Assembly: GCF_001424225.1 (NCBI RefSeq)
Contig: NZ_LMOR01000001.1
Location: 501,427 to 565,426, forward strand
Direction: 5' to 3'
Origin: Microbacterium sp. Leaf151
Lineage (GTDB): Bacteria > Actinomycetota > Actinomycetes > Actinomycetales > Microbacteriaceae
Length of the DNA: 64,000 bases
The notes under the pieces were generated by a model. That model was not told the origin of the DNA, made no database searches, and worked only from the letters and a program-made list of their open reading frames with translations. Below, piece after piece: positions 24,349-31,746 of this stretch. The position numbers were made by a program, and so were the translations under genes. Each line of letters begins with the position of its first letter. Position 1 is the first letter of the stretch.

Positions 24349-24380
24349 GCTGTGAGGAATGTGGACGAAGGGGAGTCTCA

Positions 24381-25547
24381 GTGCAGACCAGGAATGTCGC
24401 AGCGGCTCTCTTGAGCCTGCTCCTCCTCACCTCATGCGCGGCCACGCCACGGGCAAACGAAGGACCAGCAACCACCGGCGAAACCGACTCCGACAGAGTG
24501 GCCGGCGAATGGGTGGAGTTGCCAGAGTCGCCGCTATCCGCCCGCCAGGGCGTCAGCGCTCAGGTAGTCGGCACACGCTTCGTTCTGATCGGTGGATCCA
24601 CCGACCTGGCATGTCCTCCGACTGCGAGCTGCGTGCCGTCCCTTACCGGCTACCGGAGCGATGGGGCTGTCTACGATCCGGACACGAGAACCTGGCAGCG
24701 GATCGCGGAGGCGCCGGTTCCGGTGAGCTTCTTCAGCACCGCGGCAATCGATGACAGCCTCTACCTCCTTGGCGCAGCGGATCTCACAACGGGCGACGAC
24801 GTGTTCCTCCGCTACGATCTCGGCGCAGAGGAGTGGCAGCCCTTGCCGGACCCACCGACCACCGGCAGCAGCATCATCGCCACCGATACGCAGATCCTCG
24901 CGATCGCCGGGACGAACGAGTTCGGTCCTACCGAGGATGCCTTCTTCTCACCCACGACCGGAGCGTGGACCCCGTTACCGCCGGATCCGCTCGGCGACAG
25001 CTTCAATCGGAGCGCGGTCTGGCTCGGCGATCGCCTCCTGCTCTCTGGTCAGCAACTCATCGACAACCCGGGCGCGGAAGCTCCCTCGCTGACGCGGATG
25101 GCCGAGCTCAACGCAGACCTGACGACATGGACGCTGCTGTCGGACAGTCCGATCATCGGCGGCAGCCCACTCGCTGTCGGGGACGACGTCATCTTCCCCG
25201 AGCGGGGAAGCGCGGACGGTGGTGAGGTGGGGAACTGGGGCCGCTTCTACGACCTCGGCGGAATCTGGAATGCCTCGACTGGAGAATGGAAGACGCTACC
25301 GGCGGGCAGGCCGGACCCTGCTCAGCACGGTCTGTGGACGTCTGCACGCGGAGCAGTCAGCAGCAACCTGGCACTCCTCGATGACTCGCTCCTCAATCTG
25401 TCGGAGCGCACCTGGAGCCGGATTCCAGAACCGCCACGTGGCACCCGCCTCGGTCAGACGGTAGTCGTCGGAGAGGGCGCGGTCCTCGTCTGGGGAGGCA
25501 CCGATGGTGCACAAAACGTTGCCGACGGCGCAATCCTGTACCTCTGA
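24381..25547 (+). CDS. lipoprotein with kelch-type beta-propeller
   Basis: 388 residues from GTG 24381 (AAGGGGAG five bases upstream; the longer frame lacks this). Signal peptide with lipobox LLTSC at residue 19. From residue 50 it has repeated kelch-like units with GxxxY/W-D and WxxLP/ExP motifs (VYDPDTRTWQRIAEAP, RYDLGAEEWQPLPDPP, FFSPTTGAWTPLPPDP and so on), enough for a six- or seven-bladed propeller. Function of such actinobacterial lipoproteins is unknown; ligand or sugar binding at the surface is a guess. Confidence 0.75.
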   Translation: MQTRNVAAALLSLLLLTSCAATPRANEGPATTGETDSDRVAGEWVELPESPLSARQGVSAQVVGTRFVLIGGSTDLACPPTASCVPSLTGYRSDGAVYDPDTRTWQRIAEAPVPVSFFSTAAIDDSLYLLGAADLTTGDDVFLRYDLGAEEWQPLPDPPTTGSSIIATDTQILAIAGTNEFGPTEDAFFSPTTGAWTPLPPDPLGDSFNRSAVWLGDRLLLSGQQLIDNPGAEAPSLTRMAELNADLTTWTLLSDSPIIGGSPLAVGDDVIFPERGSADGGEVGNWGRFYDLGGIWNASTGEWKTLPAGRPDPAQHGLWTSARGAVSSNLALLDDSLLNLSERTWSRIPEPPRGTRLGQTVVVGEGAVLVWGGTDGAQNVADGAILYL

Positions 25548-25725
25548 CCCGGGGTACACGTCAGCTTCACGCACCAGCTAGCTTCCCGCGCCGCCTCCAA
25601 GAACAGAGACGCCACTTTGGCCAATGGACCACGCGCAGTGTGGCCAGCGCATTCATCGGCCGTGTACGGGCGGCCGTCCTGAACCTGGCAACCTACCCAC
25701 GCACGGGTCTGATCGACTCCGCGTT

Positions 25726-26978
25726 TCAAGCACCGGCATCGAAAGTATGGACCGCTGACACATCCACAACGGCTCCGGACGCGAATCCGGCAGGGTCTAT
25801 CGATGTGATTGAGTACCTGGTCTGGTCCCGGAAGATCGCCCAGATCACGTTGATGCGGCGTCGAGCGAGAGCGATCAGCGCCTGCTTATGCGACTTGCCT
25901 TCACGTCGCTTCCGTTCGTAGAACGAGCGCGAGACGGGGCAAGTTCTGGAAGCGATGAAGGCCGCCTGGAAGCAGGCGTTCAGCAGGCGCCGGTCGTAGC
26001 GCCTGGGCCGGTGGTGGTTGCCGGAGATCTTCCCTGAGTCGCGAGGTACCGGCGCGAGGCCGGCGAAGCTGGCCAGCCGATCGGGACTCTCGAACGCGGC
26101 GAGATCAGCACCGGTCGCGGCAAGGAAGTCCGCGGCGAGCCTGCGCCCGAATCCCGGGATCGACACCAGCAATTCCGCCGAAGTGCTTCCCTCGAGCGCT
26201 GCTTCAATCTCTGCCTCCAACTCGGCGAGCTCGTCCCGGATGCGGAGAAGGTCATGCGCGGACCGGCTGATCAGCCGAGCTGCGGCAGCTTCCCCCACGA
26301 CAACGGAGGTCTGTTCACGAGCGGCCTCGATCGCTGTTTTCGCGACGACCGCAGACTTCCAGCACCCCTGCCCCCTCAGCCACGACGCGAGACGGCTCTC
26401 TCCCATTCGCCGGATCGCTGCGGGCGTCGCGTACCGAGTGAGCAGCACCGTGGCCCCCTGGTCGTTGCGAAGTTGAACGCTGACTCCAGCGACGGAAAGT
26501 AGTGGACCAGGATCGCGCGCAGCCGGTTCACGGCGCGGGTGCGATCGTGCACCAGGTCCTCCCGCCGGGCCGACAGCAGGCGCAGCTCCGCCGTGACCTC
26601 GTCGGCCTGGCGCATGAGCGTCACGTCTCGCCGGGTCCGCGCCTGGTCGGCGATGATGACCGCGTCCTTCGCGTCGGTCTTCGCCTCGCCCCTGTAGGCG
26701 CCCGACGCGTGGTGGATCACGCGTCCCGAAATGTAGAACAGGGGCTGAGCATGGGAGCTGAGGAGCGACTGCAGCAGCCCTGTCCCGCCGTGGTTCAGAT
26801 CCGTCGCCCACGCGACGTCCGTCCCACCCGGCAGAGACGCGACGTCACCCATCAAGGTCAGGATCGCCGATTCTCGGTTCTTAACCCGCTGCGACAGCAG
26901 CTTCGTTCCGTTGCCATCAATGACGACACAGTGATGTTCGGTCTTGCCGGCGTCGATACCGGCCCAGAGTTGGGGCAC
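25726..26978 (-). pseudogene. IS110-family transposase, disrupted by one frameshift
   Basis: The N-terminal half (26978 down to about 26475) holds the DEDD RuvC-like domain: GIDAGKTEHHCVVID at the start and EAKTDAKDAVIIADQAR. The C-terminal half continues in another frame from about 26480 (NDQGATVLLTRYATPAAIRR) through the Transposase_20 domain with SIPGFGRRLAADFLAATG and the serine region PRDSGKISG, to the stop at 25726. The two halves join without loss if one base is added or removed near 26475-26480. IS110 transposases are normally a single frame of about 400 residues, so this copy is probably inactive unless the shift is a sequencing error. Confidence 0.85.
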
Positions 26979-27180
26979 GCAGGGTCCTTCCGTTGAGGGG
27001 TGCGGTGCGCCATGAACGACCTTGCCGGCATGTCCTTACGGGGCGATCTGGTCGCGTTTCTCAATGAGCGGTCCTGCCGTTGCGGGATCCCGGGCGGCTA
27101 ATCACGGCGTGCCATCAGTCGGCTGAAGGCGGTCAGCCATACCCGGGATCCCTGGCGCGTTCCGGAGCCTACAACTGCCC
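26979..27180 (-). ncRNA. possible IS110 bridge-RNA region
   Basis: About 200 non-coding bases directly upstream of the transposase start. In IS110-group elements the programmable bridge RNA is encoded on this side. I can see local inverted repeats (for example GGGATCCCGGG near 27088 and CCCGGGATCCC near 27142) but cannot fold or define loops by eye. Confidence 0.3.
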
Positions 27181-27205
27181 CGGATCCACGGAAATAACGG
27201 TAAGG

Positions 27206-27477
27206 AAGGCGGTTTTCCGCCTTAGCGACCGGAGGGCGCAGTGCAAACCGCAGGGCGAGGGGGGAGAGAGTTTCGGCGCGAAATAAGGGAGCGCAGCGAC
27301 CGCGTGCCGAAAGTCTCGGAGGACTCGGTGGCGTAGTCACTTGAACGGAGCCCGCAGGTAGCTACGAGGGAGCGAAGCGGACGAGCTGCCGCAGGCTTCA
27401 CGGCAAAAGACGTGAGCCCGCAGGGCGAACATGAGCGGCCGGCGAAGCCGGCCGACATAGATCCCGCCAGCGGGATC
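27206..27477. repeat. structured non-coding repeat, copy 2 with adjoining hairpins
   Basis: Contains, in order, a 7-bp hairpin (27206-27223), the shared stem GAGAGTTTCGGC (27266-27277) with GCCGAAAGTCTC (27306-27317), a 24-nt block identical to copy 1 (27287-27310, starting GGGAGCGCAGCGACC), then an 8-bp hairpin with GAA loop (27436-27454) and another 8-bp hairpin with CA loop (27460-27477). It ends 38 bp before the Ntn-hydrolase gene, on the same orientation as copy 1. The left end appears cut by the IS110 insertion. Confidence 0.55.
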
Positions 27478-27514
27478 GCCGGCGATCTGGTTTGGGCGAT
27501 GGCAGACTCTCGGA

Positions 27515-28429
27515 ATGACGCTCGCTCTGGCCGTAATCGGTCGCGAAACCGTGTGGGTGGTCGTGGACCGACGCCTCTCCTACCAGAACGGCACCTACCG
27601 CGACGACGCGGTGAAGATGATGGCTTTGGAAGCCGACGACGGGGTCGGCCTCCTCATTTACGCCGGTCTCGGTGCGACGGCTCTCGGGAACGAGCCGTCA
27701 GCGTGGATGAGTGCGACTCTTCGGGGGCAGGGATGGCTGTTCGAGAACGCTCTCGCTCGAATCGCCCAGGCTGCGAACGATCAGCTCCCGTCTCACCTCA
27801 AAGACATCCGCGGTGGGCAGCACTTCATTCTCGCCCCGATGTTCTATAAGACCGGTAGGTCTCGTCTGTTCGCAATCAAGAACGTCGTGGACGGCAGCGG
27901 CCGCCACGAGGGCACCTTCGACGTCATTACCCGTACCGGTGAGATAAGCGCACCGACGATCGCTATTGCGGGCGTGGGGACCGGTGCGCGCACGCTGGAC
28001 CGAGACCAGCACTTCGGCGGCCTGCGCCGAAGTCTTCACTCCCTGATCAAGAAAAACGACGATGGGAGAGTCTCTGACCAGGCCGTTGCCGACAGACTCG
28101 CAAAGGTTTGTTTTCAGGTTCATCAGCGGACCGCTGACAAGACGGTGGGCCCGCGCAGTATTGTCGCCTGGCGCCGCCGTCCCGGCAGCACGCTGCCAGG
28201 CGGCGGCCAGGCGTTCTACACAGACCAAGTTCTCGAGGACAACGTCCACAACTCAATCCCGTTCATCATGGCCGGCCTTGATGTGCAGGCCATCGGTTCT
28301 GCGTACATGGAAACAGCGTGGGATCGTATCGAACGAGGTTTAGAGCCGTGGGCGGCGGATTCGATCGACCCTGAGCTTGATCGCAGGCTCTCCGAAATAT
28401 CGCATGACCCGGACGACCGACTCAGATGA
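27515..28429 (+). CDS. proteasome-beta-like Ntn hydrolase
   Basis: 304 residues, beginning Met-Thr. If Met is removed and Thr is numbered 1, the sequence places D17, R19, S21 and K33 exactly where the 20S proteasome beta subunit has them (T1, D17, R19, S/T21, K33), with TLALAV at the start, VWVVVDRRLS for strand 2, DDAVKMMALE around K33, and YAGLGAT where the proteasome has the AGGAAD turn. So a self-exposed threonine nucleophile without a propeptide is plausible. The C-terminal 100 residues have no match I know. The start has only a weak ribosome site but no earlier start exists. It lies between the structured repeat and a coupled small gene. It is not near any proteasome, Pup or HslV gene. 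Fold assignment is by motif only. Confidence 0.6.
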   Translation: MTLALAVIGRETVWVVVDRRLSYQNGTYRDDAVKMMALEADDGVGLLIYAGLGATALGNEPSAWMSATLRGQGWLFENALARIAQAANDQLPSHLKDIRGGQHFILAPMFYKTGRSRLFAIKNVVDGSGRHEGTFDVITRTGEISAPTIAIAGVGTGARTLDRDQHFGGLRRSLHSLIKKNDDGRVSDQAVADRLAKVCFQVHQRTADKTVGPRSIVAWRRRPGSTLPGGGQAFYTDQVLEDNVHNSIPFIMAGLDVQAIGSAYMETAWDRIERGLEPWAADSIDPELDRRLSEISHDPDDRLR

Positions 28430-28667
28430 TCTGGGCAACACCGAGTTAATGCCGCCGAGCGCGCTCGCTTGGGCGTCATGCGACGTGGACGCTGTCGCCG
28501 CTCCCGACATGGCAGAGTTAGGTGCGAAAACATCTCCGCCGCCCGGTCCGACGTCTGCGCCGATGTCCGTAACGGGATACCACGGCGGTCCGCGCCTGAG
28601 ATGCACGACGCCACCGCCGAGTGAAGCGGGCGCCCCGTCTCGGGCGAAGCCGTGGCAACACATCTGA
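28404..28667 (+). CDS. small hypothetical protein coupled to the Ntn-hydrolase gene
   Basis: 87 codons starting with an ATG 26 bp inside the end of the Ntn-hydrolase gene. The product is Pro/Thr/Ala-rich with two cysteines and no known motif. The overlap allows coupled translation, but composition is compatible with a chance frame; I keep it as a weak call. Confidence 0.3.
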   Translation: MTRTTDSDDLGNTELMPPSALAWASCDVDAVAAPDMAELGAKTSPPPGPTSAPMSVTGYHGGPRLRCTTPPPSEAGAPSRAKPWQHI

Positions 28668-28708
28668 TCCGTCGGCTGGTTCGCGCTTGCGGGATCAGCT
28701 TGGGTGAA

Positions 28709-28724
28709 TCGAACATGCGTTCGA
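28709..28724. promoter_or_regulatory. LexA (SOS) box
   Basis: TCGAACATGCGTTCGA is a perfect TCGAAC-N4-GTTCGA palindrome, the consensus LexA site of actinobacteria, placed 10 bp before the ATG of the 85-aa gene. Confidence 0.75.
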
Positions 28725-28734
28725 TACTTTCCGA

Positions 28735-28992
28735 ATGAATGACGATGGGCCCCGCTGGCATCCCCAGCTGCTCGCGCGTGAGGGTCCGCCCGCGCACTGG
28801 GTCATGCTCGACTCTCGGAGCAAGCAAGCCGGCGCGATCGACCTGCGCCGCACGGATGACGGCCCGCGGTACCGGGTCGAGCACCGCGGCGAGCTGCTCG
28901 GGTGGGCGGGCTCACTGAAACTCGCCACAGAGCGTCTGCACCGCGCGATCATCTCCGAAGGCGTGCCCCGCGGCGGCATCAACGGTCAATGA
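28735..28992 (+). CDS. 85-aa hypothetical protein under a LexA box
   Basis: ATG 28735; no ribosome site fits between the LexA box and the start, so the message may be leaderless. The protein is basic and polar with a WVMLDSRSKQAGAIDLRR strand-turn-strand and a C-terminal helix; no family recognised. The perfect SOS operator suggests DNA-damage induction, as for genes of mobile elements or translesion factors. Confidence 0.6.
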   Translation: MNDDGPRWHPQLLAREGPPAHWVMLDSRSKQAGAIDLRRTDDGPRYRVEHRGELLGWAGSLKLATERLHRAIISEGVPRGGINGQ

Positions 28993-29014
28993 GCTCGGGC
29001 GAGAGGTAGGCGTC

Positions 29015-29283
29015 ATGGTGCAGGTCTGGTCGCCCATGTCGCACTGCAACGCTCCCCCGAGCGAGACGTCTGGTACCTCTTCGATACCAGCAAACGCATC
29101 GCGATCATCCGCCTGGTCGAGGTGCACGGACACAAGCTCCTGTGGTCCGTGACCTTCGATCACGACCCCGCGCAGCGTCACCTCATCGGACACTTCACCG
29201 AGAACGCCATGAAGCTGGCCGTGCAGTGCACCTGGTCGGAGTACATCCGACACACGGGCCCGTCGACGAGCAACCGAAAGTAG
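29015..29283 (+). pseudogene. small gene broken by a frameshift
   Basis: An ATG at 29015 with AGAGGTAGG upstream opens a frame (MVQVWSP) that soon turns into low-quality sequence, while from about 29040 the neighbouring frame reads as good protein (RDVWYLFDTSKRIAIIRLVE, then SVTFDHDPAQRHLIGHFTEN) to the TAG at 29281-29283. One base change near 29035-29045 would join them into a protein of about 90 residues. It overlaps the 3' run-on of the ParB-like gene on the other strand. Confidence 0.45.
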
Positions 29284-29716
29284 CTCGGGAGCCGATGGGT
29301 CTGCCCGTTCGGAACTTGCCGACGTGCGCGGGGAACGCTTCTCCCCCGTTGAATTCTTCGGCTAGGCGTTGAAGTTCGCGGCTCAGCGCTCCTTCTACGA
29401 GAGCCTTCAAAGAGGCGTAACCACCTTCGCGTGCGGCAGTGAGGAGAACGGCGGTTTGCGCGGCGCCGAGCGTCCGTGTGCGCAGCTGGAAGGTGCGGGC
29501 GACCTTGGCGTCCTGAGCAGCCGCGATCGGTCCGCTTGGGGCGCTTGGGGCTCTTGGGGCTCTTGGGGCTCTTTCGGCGGCTCGGCTATGGGTGGACTCA
29601 ACCTGTGAGGCGGGGGGTGGGGTGTCGATCGCGGCGGAGACGATGGGTTCGACGTGCGGGGTGAGCGGGAAGGGCACCCCGCCTCCGGGGCGGCGTCGTT
29701 CGTGGGGTGCGGTCAT
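29195..29716 (-). CDS. ParB-like centromere-binding protein of a decayed partition operon
   Basis: 173 codons from ATG 29716. Residues 1-70 are Pro/Ala-rich linker; residues 72-145 hold the conserved core (TFQLRTRTLGAAQTAVLLTA, EGGYASLKALVEGALSREL, EEFNGGEAFP, FRTGRPIG) seen in small plasmid ParB partners of actinobacteria. The natural protein should end soon after RTGRPIGS, but here the frame runs on for 30 residues opposite the broken gene at 29015, so its 3' end looks fused to foreign DNA near 29285. Its start overlaps the parA stop by four bases. Confidence 0.55.
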   Translation of the reverse strand: MTAPHERRRPGGGVPFPLTPHVEPIVSAAIDTPPPASQVESTHSRAAERAPRAPRAPSAPSGPIAAAQDAKVARTFQLRTRTLGAAQTAVLLTAAREGGYASLKALVEGALSRELQRLAEEFNGGEAFPAHVGKFRTGRPIGSRATFGCSSTGPCVGCTPTRCTARPASWRSR

Positions 29717-30115
29717 GCTGCGACCTCCTGAGCGTGAAAGTGGCGGACGATTTGGTCGGCGACGGCGTCGTAGAGGGCCACAGCCTGTTTCTTCTTTCGC
29801 GCCGGAAGGACGTCACTCAGCGATGCGGCGTAGGAGTCGGCGTCGGAGAAGATCGACCAGAGTGGGATCTAGCTGGGGCTGAGCTCGCGGTCAACGAAGC
29901 CGGGGATCTCTTCGGTGGTGCGCAGGTCCCAGAGCAGGGGTCCGAACCGTTCGCGGAACCCTTCGGGCTGGGACTCGTGCTCGGCTGTTTGGCGGTGCAT
30001 GTTGACCAAGATGCCAGCGACGTGGAGGTCGGGGTTGCCCAGGTCTTCGGCATGCTGGGCGACGAAGTCGGCGGTGCGGATGGCCGCTTCTGCGCCCGCT
30101 GTGTGCGAGCCCGCC
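29713..30115 (-). pseudogene. parA: parA remnant (plasmid partition ATPase, C-terminal half only)
   Basis: Reading leftward, the frame gives EAAIRTADFVAQHAEDLGN, HVAGILVNMHRQTAEHES, FRERFGPLLWDLRTTEEIPG, then after ELSPS an in-frame TAG (29869-29871), and continues IPLWSIFSDADSYAASLSDV, ARKKKQAVALYDAVADQIV and a stop overlapping parB. This is the C-terminal half of a ParA ATPase; Walker A and the N-terminal half are missing, replaced by the tail of the chromosomal pucR gene at 30147. Two lesions (5' loss and stop) mean it cannot work. Confidence 0.7.
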
Positions 30116-30146
30116 GCCCCCGGCGTTCGGGTCGGTGACGCGCGGG

Positions 30147-31661
30147 TCACCCGCCGTCGTCGGAGAACTCCAGAGCGGCCCACAGCTCGGCGCGCGCGGC
30201 GAAGGTCGACAGGTCGAGCCGGAGCAGCCCCTCGAGCTGGGTGAGCCGTGCCCTCAGCGTGTGGCGGTGGATGCCGAGCGCTCGCGCAGCGGGATCCCAC
30301 GCGCCGTTGGCCTCCAACCACACCCTCGCTGACTCCTTCAGACGCTGCCGCTCCGCGGGGGGAAAGGCGTCAAGCGGCTCGAGGAGCGACCGGGCGAGCA
30401 CCTCGCCGCCGCGCTCGCGCAGCGCCCCCACCAGGCCGCGACGGGCGAGATCCGCGTAGGCCCGCACGGTGCCGGGCGGGGCATCGCGTGCCGCTTGCGC
30501 CGCCCGGCGGAAGTCCGGGGCGAGGTCTGCGCCCTCATCATGGCGGGCCGTCCCCACGGCGAGACCGCGTCGGTCGGCGAGTGCCGCCAGGACGTCGCCC
30601 GCACCCTCGGCCACCAGCACGACCACGTCGTCACCGCGTTCGGCCGAGAACAGGCGGCGCGGGTCGCTCGAGACGAGGTCGAGCTCGTCGAGTAGTCCGG
30701 GCGTCGCGCTCGCCCCGCGCAGGACGCCGATCAGGTAGGGCTCCGCGGGGAGTCCCCCGATCGCCGAGTCGGCCACCCGACGAGCGGTGTCGCCATGGCC
30801 GTCCAGCAGCATCTCGACGACTCCCGCACGCACGCCGCGCAGCGACGTCTGCACCCCCCTCTGCTGCTCGAGGGCGATACTCGCCAGAGCGACGACAGTG
30901 GTGACGAGCTCCTTGCCGGCGGGGTCGAGCGGCTCCGCTCCCCCCACCGCCAGCACACCGCGCAGCCGCGAACTCTGCCCGATCGTCTGCAGCAAGGCGT
31001 GGCCGGCCGCCGGAACGGTGAGGCTCGCCGCGGTGCGGCGTTCGAGCAGGCGCCGCACATCGCGACCGACCTCGACTTCGGCCCCCACCGGCGCAGAGCG
31101 AAGACCGGGCAGCGACAGGCGCCCACCGACCGCGTCGTAGAGCTCGACCCAGGCGCCCAGCACGCGGGACAGCGTCTGCAGGATCTCCCGAAGCCCGTCG
31201 TCGCGCACGGCCGCCCGCGCCACCGCCCGCTGCGCGTCGAGCAGCCACGACAGGCGCGCCGCGCGATCGGCGGCGATGATGTCGGCGACTAAGCGGATGA
31301 TGCGGATGAACGGCGCCCGATCTGCGATCTCGACGATCGGCAGGTCGGCGGACTCCCCCGCCCGCACCACCGCGTCGGGCACGCGATCGTGGATGATTTG
31401 GGTCGCGAACCCGAGGCCGACGACCCCGTGCGCGCGCAGACGCCGGCAGTACTCAGTGGCGTCATCGGCATCCGGTTCGGAAGAGAACTGCGCACCGTTC
31501 GTCAGCAGGAGATTGCCGGGCTCGAGCCACGGAGTCGGATCCATGAGGTCGGAGCTGTGCACCCACGACACCGGCCGATCGAGGACCCTGTCGTCGAGTG
31601 CCGTCAGGACGCGCAGCGGAAAGGAGTCGTCGTCGAGGAGGACGCGGAGGGTGGCGGGCAT
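30147..31661 (-). CDS. PucR-family transcriptional regulator
   Basis: 504 residues. N-terminal PucR domain (1-125, with LLDDDSFPLRVLTAL and SSDLMDPTPWLEPGNLLLTN), a GGDEF-like middle (about 290-400) and the C-terminal PucR HTH (about 445-500: ESARVWLEANGAWDPAARAL, then LGIHRHTLRARL). Relatives activate purine, GABA or amino-acid catabolic genes in response to substrate. It is divergent from the aminotransferase gene at 31747 across an 85-bp gap and very likely controls it. Confidence 0.88.
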   Translation of the reverse strand: MPATLRVLLDDDSFPLRVLTALDDRVLDRPVSWVHSSDLMDPTPWLEPGNLLLTNGAQFSSEPDADDATEYCRRLRAHGVVGLGFATQIIHDRVPDAVVRAGESADLPIVEIADRAPFIRIIRLVADIIAADRAARLSWLLDAQRAVARAAVRDDGLREILQTLSRVLGAWVELYDAVGGRLSLPGLRSAPVGAEVEVGRDVRRLLERRTAASLTVPAAGHALLQTIGQSSRLRGVLAVGGAEPLDPAGKELVTTVVALASIALEQQRGVQTSLRGVRAGVVEMLLDGHGDTARRVADSAIGGLPAEPYLIGVLRGASATPGLLDELDLVSSDPRRLFSAERGDDVVVLVAEGAGDVLAALADRRGLAVGTARHDEGADLAPDFRRAAQAARDAPPGTVRAYADLARRGLVGALRERGGEVLARSLLEPLDAFPPAERQRLKESARVWLEANGAWDPAARALGIHRHTLRARLTQLEGLLRLDLSTFAARAELWAALEFSDDGG

Positions 31662-31746
31662 GACTGGCCAAACTGTCGATCGTCATCCGACATTACCGAC
31701 AGATCCGCGCTCCCCGCTCGCCCGGAGCCCGACGCACACTGGTGGC

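Larger units (their letters stand above)
25726..27180 (-). mobile_element. IS110-family insertion sequence, frameshifted copy
   Basis: The element is recognised by its transposase (25726-26978, next entry). IS110 elements have no terminal inverted repeats, so the ends cannot be read off; the right limit given includes about 200 bases of non-coding DNA upstream of the transposase, where IS110-group elements encode their bridge RNA. Structured repeat copy 2 begins just beyond. Confidence 0.7.

Noticed and set aside
26430..26500. Programmed frameshifting in the IS110 transposase
   Set aside because: IS110 transposases are single-frame proteins and I see no slippery run with downstream structure; a disabling indel is simpler.
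23536..27340. Antisense frames of the two structured repeats encode similar peptides (SARGRCAP, ALRxAL)
   Set aside because: Similarity follows from the shared nucleotide block; no start or ribosome site, and the differences keep base pairing rather than codons. Left as a check in the repeat finding.
27430..27482. CRISPR-like or intrinsic-terminator array from the two adjacent hairpins
   Set aside because: The two hairpins have different sequences and there are no repeat-spacer units or T-run.
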